DNA of 64,000 bases from Anaspis maculata. Taxonomy: Eukaryota > Arthropoda > Insecta > Coleoptera > Scraptiidae. The translations under genes and the position numbers were made by a program. This document shows positions 22,845 through 35,555 of this stretch, one piece after another. The DNA lies in the NCBI GenBank assembly GCA_949128115.1, contig OX421967.1:4702070-4766069 (forward strand). The letters are read 5' to 3'. Each line of letters begins with the position of its first letter. The first letter of the stretch is position 1. The notes beneath the pieces were generated by a model, which saw only the letters and a list, made by a program, of their open reading frames with translations, was not told the DNA's origin and ran no database searches.

Positions 22845-23247
22845 CATCAAAAGTGGTGACCGATCGTTTTAAAAGTCACGTGAGTTGAAGCCTGAAGTCA
22901 CGTGGGTTGGAGCCTGGAGTCACGTGGGTTCAAACCTGAATTTTTTGGATTACAATTTTGTCATTTTTTTTTGATATTTGTGTTCGTTCGTCAGATGTTG
23001 CGTTTGGAACAAGTAGCTGCCAACTCCAAAAGTGGTGACCGATCGTTTCAAAAGTCACGTGGGTTGAAGCCTGAAGTCACGTGGGTTAAAGCCTGGAGTC
23101 ACGTGGGTTGAAGCCTGAAGTCACGTGGGTTAAAACCTGAACTTTTTCGGTAACAATTGTGTCTTGTTTTCTATATTTGTGTTCGTTCGTCAGATGTTGC
23201 GTTTGGAAAGAGTAGCTGCCATCTTCAAAAGTGGTGACCGATCGTTT

Positions 23248-24512
23248 TAAATGTCACGTGGGTTGGAGCCTGAAGTCACGTGGGTTGAAGCCTGAAGTCA
23301 CGTGGGTTAAAACCTGAACTTTTTGGATAACAATTGTGCCTTTTCTTCTATATTTGTGTTCGTTCGCCAGATTTTGCGTTTGGAACAAGTAGCTGCCAAC
23401 ATCAAAAGTGGTGACCGATCGTTTTAGATGTCACGTGGGTTGAAGCCTGAAGTCACGTGGGTTGGAGCCTAAAGTCACGTGGGTTCAAACCTGAACTTTT
23501 TGGATAACAATTGTGTCTTTTTTTCTATATTTGTGTTCGTTCGTCAGATGTTGCGTTTGGAAAGAGTAGCTGCCATCTTCAAAAGTGGTGACCGATCGTT
23601 TTAAAAGTCACGTGGGTTGAAGCCTGAAGTCACGTGGGTTGAAGCCTGAAGTCACGTGGGTTGAAGCCTGAAGTCACGTGGGTTAAAACCTGAACTTTTT
23701 CGGTAACAATTGTGTCTTGTTTTCTATATTTGTGTTCGTTCGTCAGATGTTGCGTTTGGAAAGAGTAGCTGCCATCTTCAAAAGTGGTGACCGATCGTTT
23801 TAAATGTCACGTGGGTTGGAGCCTGAAGTCACGTGGGTTGAAGCCTGAAGTCACGTGGGTTAAAACCTGAACTTTTTGGATAACAATTGTGCCTTTTCTT
23901 CTATATTTGTGTTCGTTCGCCAGATTTTGCGTTTGGAACAAGTAGCTGCCAACATCAAAAGTGGTGACCGATCGTTTTAGATGTCACGTGGGTTGAAGCC
24001 TGAAGTCACGTGGGTTGGAGCCTAAAGTCACGTGGGTTCAAACCTGAACTTTTTGGATAACAATTGTGTCTTTTTTTCTATATTTGTGTTCGTTCGTCAG
24101 ATGTTGCGTTTGGAAAGAGTAGCTGCCATCTTCAAAAGTGGTGACCGATCGTTTTAAATGTCACGTGGGTTGGAGCCTGAAGTCACGTGGGTTGAAGCCT
24201 GAAGTCACGTGGGTTAAAACCTGAACTTTTTGGATAACAATTGTGCCTTTTCTTCTATATTTGTGTTCGTTCGCCAGATTTTGCGTTTGGAACAAGTAGC
24301 TGCCAACATCAAAAGTGGTGACCGATCGTTTTAGATGTCACGTGGGTTGAAGCCTGAAGTCACGTGGGTTGGAGCCTAAAGTCACGTGGGTTCAAACCTG
24401 AACTTTTTGGATAACAATTGTGTCTTTTTTTCTATATTTGTGTTCGTTCGTCAGATGTTGCGTTTGGAAAGAGTAGCTGCCATCTTCAAAAGTGGTGACC
24501 GATCGTTTTAAA
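23248..24512 (+). repeat. Local tandem duplications, 553 and 354 bp steps
   Basis: An unusual TAAATGTCACG junction followed by GGAGCC, GAAGCC and AAAACC 22-mers occurs at 23,248, 23,801 and 24,155. Each time it is followed by a GTGCC/CGCCAG A unit, a CTAAAGTC 22-mer and a B unit. The 553-bp step contains an additional long unit with TTCGGTAAC. The 354-bp step is a dimer short of one 22-mer. This block does not recur elsewhere in the window and interrupts the match to 12.3-13.4 kb, so it is a private local expansion. Confidence 0.83.
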
Positions 24513-25245
24513 AGTCACGTGGGTTGAAGCCTGAAGTCACGTGGGTTGAAGCCTGAAGTCACGTGGGTTGAAGCCTGAAGTCACGTGGGTTAAAACCTGA
24601 ACTTTTTGGATAACAATTGTGTCTTTTCTTCTATATTTGTGTTCGTTCGTCAGATTTTGCGTTTGGAACAAGTAGCTGCCAACATCAAAAGTGGTGACCG
24701 ATCGTTTCAGATGTCACGTGGGTTGAAGCCTGGAGTCACGTGGGTTGGAGCCTGGAGTCACGTGGGTTCAAACCTGAACTTTTTGGGTAACAATTGTGTC
24801 TTTTTTTCTATATTTGTGTTCGTTCGTCAGATGTTGCGTTTGGAAAGAGTAGCTGCCATCTTCAAAAGTGGTGACCGATCGTTTTAAAAGTCACGTGGGT
24901 TGAAGCCTGAAGTCACGTGGGTTGAAGCCTGAAGTCACGTGGGTTAAAACCTGAACTTTTTGGATAACAATTGTGTCTTTTCTTCTATATTTGTGTTCGT
25001 TCGCCAGATTTTGCGTTTGGAACAAGTAGCTGCCAACATCAAAAGTGGTGACCGATCGTTTTAGATGTCACGTGGGTTGAAGCCTGAAGTCACGTGGATT
25101 GGAGCCTGGAGTCACGTGGGTTCAAACCTGAACTTTTTGGATAACAATTGTGTCTTTTTTTCTATATTTGTGTTCGTTCGTCAGATGTTGCGTTTGGAAA
25201 GAGTAGCTGCCATCTTCAAAAGTGGTGACCGATCGTTTTAAAAGT
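24397..25245 (+). repeat. Recurrence of the 13.4-14.27 kb block (offset 10,979)
   Basis: This stretch, with the A unit at 24,602, a GGGTAAC-bearing B unit at about 24,786 and the GGATTGGAGCC 22-mer at about 25,094, matches 13,418-14,266 and therefore also 3,209-4,057. It stands between the local expansion at 23.2-24.5 kb and a short mosaic at 25.25-25.55 kb. That mosaic carries the rare tract TTTTCTTATATATTTG at 25,531, seen otherwise only at 59,105. Confidence 0.8.
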
Positions 25246-25551
25246 CACGTGGGTTGGAGCCTGGAGTCACGTGGGTTGAAGCCTGAAGTCACGTGGGTTA
25301 AAACCTGAACTTTTTGGATAACAATTGTGTCTTTTTTTCTATATTTGTGTTCGTTCGTCAGATGTTGCGTTTGGAAAGAGTAGCTGCCATCTTCAAAAGT
25401 GGTGACCGATCGTTTTAAAAGTCACGTGGGTTGAAGCCTGGAGACACGTGGGTTGAAGCCTGAAGTCACGTGGGTTGAAGCCTGAAGTCACGTGGGTTAA
25501 AACCTGAACTTTTTGGATAACAATTGTGTCTTTTCTTATATATTTGTGTTC

Positions 25552-28500
25552 GTTCGTCAGATGTTGCGTTTGGAACAAGTAGCTGCCAACTCCAAAAGTG
25601 GTGACCGATCGTTTCAAAAGTCACGTGGGTTGAAGCCTGAAGTCACGTGGGTTAAAGCCTGAAGTCACGTGGGTAGAAGCCTGAAGTCACGTGGGTTCAA
25701 ACCTGAACTTTTTGGGTAACAATTGTGTCTTGTTTTCTATATTTGTGTTCGTTCGTCAGATGTTGCGTTTGGAACAAGTAGCTGCCAACTTCAAAAGTGG
25801 TGACCGATCGTTTTCAAAGTCACGTGGGTTGAAGCCTGAAGTCACGTGGGTTGAAGCCTGAAGTCACGTGGGTTGGAGCCTGGAGTCACGTGGGTTCAAA
25901 CCTGAATTTTTTGGATAACAATTGTGTCTTTTTTTCTATATTTGTGTTCGTTCGTCAGATGTGGCGTTTGGAAAGAGTAGCTGCCATCTTCAAAAGTGGT
26001 GACCGATCGTTTTAAAAGTCACGTGGGTTGAAGCCTGAAGTCACGTGGGTTGAAGCCTGAAGTCACGTGGGTTGAAGCCTGAAGTCACGTGGGTTAAAAC
26101 CTGAACTTTTTGGATAACAATTGTGTTTTTTCTTCTATATTTGTGTTCGTTCGTCAGATTTTGCGTTTGGAACAAGAAGCTGCCAACATCAAAAGTGGTA
26201 ACCGATCGTTTTAGAAGTCACATGGGTTGAAGCCTGAAGTCACGTGGGTTGGAGCCTGGAGTCACGTGGGTTCAAACCTGAACTTTTTGGATAACAATTG
26301 TGTCTTTTTTTCTATATTTGTGTTCGTTCGTCAGATGTTGCGTTTGGAAAGAGTAGCTGCCATCTTCGAAAGTGGTGACCGATCGTTTTAAAAGTCACGT
26401 GGGTTGAAGCCTGAAGTCACGTGGGTTGAAGCCTGAAGTCACGTGGGTTGAAGCCTGGAGTCACGTGGGTTAAAACCTGAACTTTTTGGATAACAATTGT
26501 GTCTTTTCTTCTATATTTGTGTTCGTTCGTCAGATTTTGCGTCTGGAACAAGTAGCTGCCAACCTCAAAAGTGGTGACCGATCGTTTTAGATGTCACGTG
26601 GGTTGAAGCCTGAAGTCACGTGGGTTGGAGCCTGGAGTCACGTGGGTTCAAACCTGAACTTTTTGGATAACAATTGTGTCTTTTTTTCTATATTTGTGTT
26701 CGTTCGTCAGATGTTGCGTTTGGAAAGAGAAGCTGCCATCTTCAAAAGTGGTGACCGATCGTTTTCAAAGTCACGTGGGTTGAAGCCTGAAGTCACGTGG
26801 GTTGAAGCCTGAAGTCACGTGGGTTGAAGCCTGAAGTCACGTGGGTTAAAACCTGAACTTTTTGGATAACAATTGTGTCTTTTCTTCTATATTTGTGTTC
26901 GTTCGTCAGATGTTGCGTTTGGAAAGAGTAGCTGCCATCTTCAAAGTGGTGACCGATCGTTTTAAAAGTCACGTGGGTTGAAGCCTGAAGTCACGTGGGT
27001 TGAAGCCTGGAGTCACGTGGGTTGAAGCCTGAAGTCACGTGGGTTAAAACCTGAACTTTTTGGATAACAATTGTGTCTTTTCTTCTATATTTGTGTTCGT
27101 TCGTAAGATTTTGCGTTTGGAACAAGTAGCTGCCAACATCAAAAGTGGTGACCGATCGTTTTAGAAGTCACGTGTGTTGAAGCCTGAAGTCACGTGGGTT
27201 GGAGCCTGGAGTCACGTGGGTTCAAACCTGAACTTTTTGGATAACAATTGTGTCTTTTTTTCTATATTTGTGTTCGTTCGTCAGATGTTGCGTTTGGAAA
27301 GAGTAGCTGCCATCTTCAGAAGTGGTGACCGATCGTTTTAAAAGTCACGTGGGTTGAAGCCTGAAGTCACGTGGGTTGAAGCCTGAAGTTACGTGGGTTA
27401 AAACCTGAACTTTTTGGATACCAATTGTGTCTTTTCTTCTATATTTGTGTTCGTTCGTCAGATTTTGCGTTTGGAACAAATAGCTGCCAACATCAAAAGT
27501 GGTGACCGATCGTTTTAAAAGTCACGTGAGTTGAAGCCTGAAGTCACGTGGGTTGGAGCCTGGAGTCACGTGGGTTCAAACCTGAATTTTTTGGATTACA
27601 ATTTTGTCATTTTTTTTTGATATTTGTGTTCGTTCGTCAGATGTTGCGTTTGGAACAAGTAGCTGCCAACTCCAAAAGTGGTGACCGATCGTTTTAAAAG
27701 TCACGTGGGTTGAAGCCTGAAGTCACGTGGGTTAAAGCCTGAAGTCACGTGGGTTGAAGCCTGAAGTCACGTGGGTTAAAACCTGAACTTTTTGGGTAAC
27801 AATTGTGTCTTGTTTTCTATATTTGTGTTCGTTCGTCAGATGTTGCGTTTGGAACAAGTAGCTGCCAACTTCAAAAGTGGTGGCCGATCGTTTTCAAAGT
27901 CACGTGGGTTGAAGTCTGAAGTCACGTGGGTTGAAGCCTGTAGTCACGTGGGTCAAAACCCGAACTTTTTGGATAACAATAGTGTATTTTCTTCTATATT
28001 TGTGTTCGTTCGTCAGATGGTGCGTTTGAAACAAGTAGCTGCCAACTCCAAAAGTGGTGACCGATCGTTTTAAAAGTCACGTGGGTTGAAGCCTGGAGTC
28101 ACGTGGGTTGAAGCCTGAAGTCACGTGGGTTATAGCCTGAAGTCACGTGGGTTAAAACCTGAGCTTTTTGGATAACAATTGTGTCTTTTTTTCTATATTT
28201 GTGTTCGTTTGTCAGATGTTGCGTTTGGAACAAGTAGCTGCCAATTGCAAAAGTGGTGACCGATCGTTCCAAAAGTCACGTATGTTGAAGCCTGGAGTCA
28301 CGTGGGTTGGAGCCTGAAATCACGTGGGTTGAAGCCTGAACTTTTTGGGTAACAATTGTGTCTTCAGTTTTTTGATATTTGTGTTCGTTCGTCAGATGTT
28401 GCGTCTAGAACAAGTAGCTGCCAACTCCAAAAGTGGTGACCGATCGTTTCAAAAGTCACGTGGGTTGAAGCCTGAAGTCACGTGGGTTGAAGCCTGAAGT

Positions 28501-29233
28501 CACGTGGGTTGAAGCCTGAAGTCACGTGGGTTGAAGCCTGAAGTCACGTGGGTTGAAACCTGAACTTTTTGGATAACAATTGTGTCTTTTCTTCTATATT
28601 TGTGTTCGTTCGTCAGATTTTGCGTTTGTAACAAGTAGCTGCCAACATCAAAAGTGGTGACCGATCGTTTTAGATGTCACGTGGGTTGAAGCCTGAAGTC
28701 ACGTGGGTTGGAGCCTGGAGTCACGTGGGTTCAAACCTGATCTTTTTGGATAACAATTGTGTCTTTTTTTCTATATTTGTGTTCGTTCGTCAGATGTTGC
28801 GTTTGGGAAGAGTAGCTGCCATCTTCAAAAGTGGTGACCGATCGTTTTAAAAGTCACGTGGGTTGAAGCCTGAAGTCACGTGGGTTGAAGCCTGGAGTCA
28901 CGTGGGTTGAAGCCTGAAGTCACGTGGGTTAAAACCTGAACTTTTTGGATAACAATTGTGTCTTTTCTTCTATATTTGTGTTCGTTCGTCAGATTTTGCG
29001 TTTGGAACAAGTAGCTGCCAACATCAAAAGTGGTGACCGATCGTTTCAGATGTCACGTGGGTTGAAGCCTGAAGTCACGTGGGTTGGAGCCTGTAGTCAC
29101 GTGGGTTCAAACCTAAACTTTTTGGATAACAATTGTGTCTTTTTTTCTATATTTGTGTTCGTTCGTCAGATGTTGCGTTTGGAAAGAGTAGCTGCCATCT
29201 TCAAAAGTGGTGACCGATCGTTTTAAAAGTCAC
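25552..29233 (+). repeat. Segmental duplication, copy 2 of about 3.7 kb
   Basis: Partner of 14,376-18,057, with most of it included again in the 9,847-bp tandem duplication that follows. It carries private substitutions absent from copy 1 but present in the 35.8-39.1 kb copy, for example GGTGGCCGATCG at about 27,880 (37,727) and GTTTGAAACAAG at about 28,024 (37,871). Those changes therefore arose between the two duplication events. Confidence 0.9.
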
Positions 29234-31174
29234 GTGGGTTGAAGCCTCAAGTCACGTGGGTTGAAGCCTGAAGTCACGTGGGTTGAAGCCTGAAGTCACG
29301 TGAGTTAAAACCTGAACTTTTTGGATAACAATTGTGTCTTTTCTTCTTTATTTGTGTTCGTTCGTCAGATTTTGCGTTTGGAACAAGTAGCTGCCAACAT
29401 CAAAAGTGGTGACCGATCGTTTAAGATGTCACGTGGGTTGAAGCCTGAAGTCACGTGGGTTGGAGCCTGGAGTCACGTGGGTTCAAACCTAATCTTTTTG
29501 GATAACAATTGTGTCTTTTTTTCTATATTTGTGTTCGTTCGTCAGATGTTGCGTTTGGAAAGAGTAGCTGCCATCTTCAAAAGTGGTGACCGATCGTTTT
29601 AAAAGTCACGTGGGTTGAAGCCTGAAGTCACGTGGGTTGAAGCCTGAAGTCACGTGGGTTGAAGCCTGAAGTCACGTGGGTTAAAACCTGAACTTTTTGG
29701 ATAACAATTGTGTCTTTTCTTCTATATTTGTGTTCGTTCGTCAGACTTTGCGTTTGGAACAAGTAGCTGCCAACATCAAAAGTGGTGACCGATCGTTTCA
29801 GAAGTCACGTGGGTTGAAGCCTGAAGTCACGTGGGTTGGGGCCTGGAGTCACGTGGGTTCAAACCTGAACTTTTTGGATAACAATTGTGTCTTTTTTTCT
29901 ATATTTGTGTTCGTTCGTCAGATGTTGCGTTTGAAAAGAGTAGCTGCCATCTTCAAAAGTGGTGATCGATCGTTTTAAAAGTCACGTGGGTTGAAGCCTG
30001 AAGTCACGTGGGTTGAAGCCTGAAGTCACGTGGGTTGAAGCCTGAAGTCACGTGGGTTAAAACCTGAAATTTTTGGATAACAATTGTGTCTTTTCTTCTT
30101 TATTTGTGTTCGTTCGTCAGATTTTGCGTTTGGAACAAGTAGCTGCCAACATCAAAAGTGGTGACCGATCGTTTTAGAAGTCACGTAGGTTGAAGCCTGA
30201 AGTCACGTGGGTTGGAGCCTGGAGTCACGTGGGTTCAAACCTGAACTTTTTGGATATGAATTGTGTCTTTTTTTCTATATTTGTGTTCGTTCGTCAGATG
30301 TTGCGTTTGGAAAGAGTAGCTGCCATCTTCAAAAGTGGTGACCGATCGTTTTAAAAGTCACGTGGGTTGAAGCCTGAAGTCACGTGGGTTGAAGCCTGAA
30401 GTCACGTGGGTTGAAGCCTGAAGTCACGTGGGTTAAAACCTGAACTTTTTGGATAACAATTGTGTCTTTTCTTCTATATTTGTGTTCGTTCGTCAGACTT
30501 TGCGTTTGGAACAAGTAGCTGCCAACATCAAAAGTGGTGACCGATCGTTTCAGAAGTCACGTGGGTTGAAGCCTGAAGTCACGTGGGTTGGAGCCTGGAG
30601 TCACGTGGGTTCAAACCTGAACTTTTTGGATAACAATTGTGTCTTTTTTTCTATATTTGTGTTCGTTCGTCAGATGTTGCGTTTGAAAAGAGTAGCTGCC
30701 ATCTTCAAAAGTGGTGATCGATCGTTTTAAAAGTCACGTGGGTTGAAGCCTGAAGTCACGTGGGTTGAAGCCTGAAGTCACGTGGGTTGAAGCCTGAAGT
30801 CACGTGGGTTAAAACCTGAAATTTTTGGATAACAATTGTGTCTTTTCTTCTTTATTTGTGTTCGTTCGTCAGATTTTGCGTTTGGAACAAGTAGCTGCCA
30901 ACATCAAAAGTGGTGACCGATCGTTTTAGATGTCACGTGGGTTGAAGCCTGAAGTCACGTGGGTTGGAGCCTGGAGTCACGTGGGTTCAAACCTGAACTT
31001 TTTGGATAACAATTGTGTCTTTTTTTCTATATTTGTGTTGGTTCGTCAGATGTTGCGTTTGGAAAGAGTAGCTGCCATCTTCAAAAGTAGTGACCGATCG
31101 TTTTAAAAGTCACGTGGGTTGAAGCCTGAAGTCACGTGGGTTGAAGCCTGAAGTCACGTGGGTTGAAGCCTGAA

Positions 31175-34100
31175 GTCACGTGGGTTAAAACCTGAACTTT
31201 TTGGATAACAATTGTGTCTTTTCTTCTATATTTGTGTTCGTTCGTCAGATTTTGCGTTTGGAACAAGTAGCTGCCAACATCAAAAGTGGTGACCGATCGT
31301 TTTTGATGTCACGTGGGTTGAAGCCTGGAGTCACGTGGGTTGAAGCCTGGAGTCACGTGGGTTAAAACCTGAACTTTTTGGATAACAATTGTGTCTTTTC
31401 TTCTATATTTGTGTTCGTTCGCCAGATTTTGCGTTTGGAACAAGTAGCTGCCAACATCAAAAGTGGTGACCGATCGTTTTAGATGTCACGTGGGTTGAAG
31501 CCTGAAGTCACGTGAGTTGGAGCCTGGAGTCACGTGGGTTAAAACCTGAACTTTTTGGATAACAATTGTGCCTTTTCTTCTATATTTGTGTTCGTTCGCC
31601 AGATTTTGCGTTTGGAACAAGTAGCTGCCAACATCAAAAGTGGTGACCGATCGTTTTAGATGTCACGTGGGTTGAAGCCTGAAGTCACGTGGGTTGGAGC
31701 CTGGAGTCACGTGGGTTAAAACCTGAACTTTTTGGATAACAATTGTGTCTTTTCTTCTATATTTGTGTTCGTTCGTCAGACTTTGCGTTTGGAACAAGTA
31801 GCTGCCAACATCAAAAGTGGTGACCGATCGTTTCAGAAGTCACGTGGGTTGAAGCCTGAAGTCACGTGGGTTGGAGCCTGGAGTCACGTGGGTTCAAACC
31901 TGAACTTTTTGGATAACAATTGTGTCTTTTTTTCTATATTTGTGTTCGTTCGTCAGATGTTGCGTTTGAAAAGAGTAGCTGCCATCTTCAAAATTGGTGA
32001 TCGATCGTTTTAAAAGTCACGTGGGTTGAAGCCTGAAGTCACGTGGGTTGAAGCCTGAAGTCACGTGGGTTGAAGCCTGAAGTCACGTGGGTTAAAACCT
32101 GAAATTTTTGGATAACAATTGTGTCTTTTCTTCTTTATTTGTGTTCGTTCGTCAGATTTTGCGTTTGGAACAAGTAGCTGCCAACATCAAAAGTGGTGAC
32201 CGATCGTTTTAGAAGTCACGTAGGTTGAAGCCCGAAGTCACGTGGGTTGGAGCCTGGAGTCACGTGGGTTCAAACCTGAACTTTTTGGATATGAATTGTG
32301 TCTTTTTTTCTATATTTGTGTTCGTTCGTCAGATGTTGCGTTTGGAAAGAGTAGCTGCCATCTTCAAAAGTGGTGACCGATCGTTTTAAAAGTCACGTGG
32401 GTTGAAGCCTGAAGTCACGTGGGTTGAAGCCTGAAGTCACGTGGGTTAAAACCTGAACTTTTTGGATAACAATTGTGCCTTTTCTTCTATATTTGTGTTC
32501 GTTCGCCAGATTTTGCGTTTGGAACAAGTAGCTGCCAACATCAAAAGTGGTGACCGATCGTTTTAGATGTCACGTGGGTTGAAGCCTGAAGTCACGTGGG
32601 TTGGAGCCTGGAGTCACGTGGGTTCAAACCTGAACTTTTTGGATAACAATTGTGTCTTTTTTTCTATATTTGTGTTGGTTCGTCAGATGTTGCGTTTGGA
32701 AAGAGTAGCTGCCATCTTCAAAAGTAGTGACCGATCGTTTTAAAAGTCACGTGGGTTGAAGCCTGAAGTCACGTGGGTTGAAGCCTGAAGTCACGTGGGT
32801 TGAAGCCTGAAGTCACGTGGGTTAAAACCTGAACTTTTTGGATAACAATTGTGTCTTTTCTTCTATATTTGTGTTCGTTCGTCAGATTTTGCGTTTGGAA
32901 CAAGTAGCTGCCAACATCAAAAGTGGTGACCGATCGTTTTAGATGTCACGTGGGTTGAAGCCTGAAGTCACGTGGGTTGGAGCCTGGAGTCACGTGGGTT
33001 CAAACCTGAACTTTTTGGATAACAATTGTGTCTTTTTTTCTATATTTGTGTTGGTTCGTCAGATGTTGCGTTTGGAAAGAGTAGCTGCCATCTTCAAAAG
33101 TAGTGACCGATCGTTTTAAAAGTCACGTGGGTTGAAGCCTGAAGTCACGTGGGTTGAAGCCTGAAGTCACGTGGGTTGAAGCCTGAAGTCACGTGGGTTA
33201 AAACCTGAACTTTTTGGATAACAATTGTGTCTTTTCTTCTATATTTGTGTTCGTTCGTCAGATTTTGCGTTTGGAACAAGTAGCTGCCAACATCAAAAGT
33301 GGTGACCGATCGTTTTTGATGTCACGTGGGTTGAAGCCTGAAGTCACGTGGGTTGAAGCCTGGAGTCACGTGGGTTAAAACCTGAACTTTTTGGATAACA
33401 ATTGTGTCTTTTCTTCTATATTTGTGTTCGTTCGTCAGATTTTGCGTTTGGAACAAGTAGCTGCCAACATCAAAAGTGGTGACCGATCGTTTTTGATGTC
33501 ACGTGGGTTGAAGCCTGGAGTCACGTGGGTTGAAGCCTGGAGTCACGTGGGTTAAAACCTGAACTTTTTGGATAACAATTGTGTCTTTTCTTCTATATTT
33601 GTGTTCGTTCGCCAGATTTTGCGTTTGGAACAAGTAGCTGCCAACATCAAAAGTGGTGACCGATCGTTTTAGATGTCACGTGGGTTGAAGCCTGAAGTCA
33701 CGTGAGTTGGAGCCTGGAGTCACGTGGGTTAAAACCTGAACTTTTTGGATAACAATTGTGCCTTTTCTTCTATATTTGTGTTCGTTCGCCAGATTTTGCG
33801 TTTGGAACAAGTAGCTGCCAACATCAAAAGTGGTGACCGATCGTTTTAGATGTCACGTGGGTTGAAGCCTGAAGTCACGTGGGTTGGAGCCTGGAGTCAC
33901 GTGGGTTAAAACCTGAACTTTTTGGATAACAATTGTGTCTTTTCTTCTATATTTGTGTTCGTTCGTCAGACTTTGCGTTTGGAACAAGTAGCTGCCAACA
34001 TCAAAAGTGGTGACCGATCGTTTCAGAAGTCACGTGGGTTGAAGCCTGAAGTCACGTGGGTTGGAGCCTGGAGTCACGTGGGTTCAAACCTGAACTTTTT

Positions 34101-35555
34101 GGATAACAATTGTGTCTTTTTTTCTATATTTGTGTTCGTTCGTCAGATGTTGCGTTTGAAAAGAGTAGCTGCCATCTTCAAAATTGGTGATCGATCGTTT
34201 TAAAAGTCACGTGGGTTGAAGCCTGAAGTCACGTGGGTTGAAGCCTGAAGTCACGTGGGTTGAAGCCTGAAGTCACGTGGGTTAAAACCTGAAATTTTTG
34301 GATAACAATTGTGTCTTTTCTTCTTTATTTGTGTTCGTTCGTCAGATTTTGCGTTTGGAACAAGTAGCTGCCAACATCAAAAGTGGTGACCGATCGTTTT
34401 AGAAGTCACGTAGGTTGAAGCCCGAAGTCACGTGGGTTGGAGCCTGGAGTCACGTGGGTTCAAACCTGAACTTTTTGGATATGAATTGTGTCTTTTTTTC
34501 TATATTTGTGTTCGTTCGTCAGATGTTGCGTTTGGAAAGAGTAGCTGCCATCTTCAAAAGTGGTGACCGATCGTTTTAAAAGTCACGTGGGTTGAAGCCT
34601 GAAGTCACGTGGGTTGAAGCCTGAAGTCACGTGGGTTAAAACCTGAACTTTTTGGATAACAATTGTGCCTTTTCTTCTATATTTGTGTTCGTTCGCCAGA
34701 TTTTGCGTTTGGAACAAGTAGCTGCCAACATCAAAAGTGGTGACCGATCGTTTTAGATGTCACGTGGGTTGAAGCCTGAAGTCACGTGGGTTGGAGCCTG
34801 GAGTCACGTGGGTTCAAACCTGAACTTTTTGGATAACAATTGTGTCTTTTTTTCTATATTTGTGTTGGTTCGTCAGATGTTGCGTTTGGAAAGAGTAGCT
34901 GCCATCTTCAAAAGTAGTGACCGATCGTTTTAAAAGTCACGTGGGTTGAAGCCTGAAGTCACGTGGGTTGAAGCCTGAAGTCACGTGGGTTGAAGCCTGA
35001 AGTCACGTGGGTTAAAACCTGAACTTTTTGGATAACAATTGTGTCTTTTCTTCTATATTTGTGTTCGTTCGTCAGATTTTGCGTTTGGAACAAGTAGCTG
35101 CCAACATCAAAAGTGGTGACCGATCGTTTTAGATGTCACGTGGGTTGAAGCCTGAAGTCACGTGGGTTGGAGCCTGGAGTCACGTGGGTTCAAACCTGAA
35201 CTTTTTGGATAACAATTGTGTCTTTTTTTCTATATTTGTGTTGGTTCGTCAGATGTTGCGTTTGGAAAGAGTAGCTGCCATCTTCAAAAGTAGTGACCGA
35301 TCGTTTTAAAAGTCACGTGGGTTGAAGCCTGAAGTCACGTGGGTTGAAGCCTGAAGTCACGTGGGTTGAAGCCTGAAGTCACGTGGGTTAAAACCTGAAC
35401 TTTTTGGATAACAATTGTGTCTTTTCTTCTATATTTGTGTTCGTTCGTCAGATTTTGCGTTTGGAACAAGTAGCTGCCAACATCAAAAGTGGTGACCGAT
35501 CGTTTTTGATGTCACGTGGGTTGAAGCCTGAAGTCACGTGGGTTGAAGCCTGGAG
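31175..35555 (+). repeat. Tandem duplication, 2,190-bp period, first instance
   Basis: About 31,175-33,364 and 33,365-35,555 are consecutive copies. Markers 2,190 bp apart include the GATCGTTTTTGATG end at about 31,297 and 33,487, the GAGTTGGAGCC 22-mer at about 31,513 and 33,703, and AAAATTGGTGATCG at about 31,990 and 34,180. The same doubled arrangement sits 9,847 bp downstream, so this event came before the 9,847-bp duplication. Confidence 0.9.

Noticed and set aside
25393..25617. Minus-strand frames (also 50,131-50,316, 53,297-53,482 and 62,749-62,934)
   Set aside because: They are reverse readings of the same satellite units, open by chance variants such as GTCTCGTGG, and the last three are copies of one duplicated segment.
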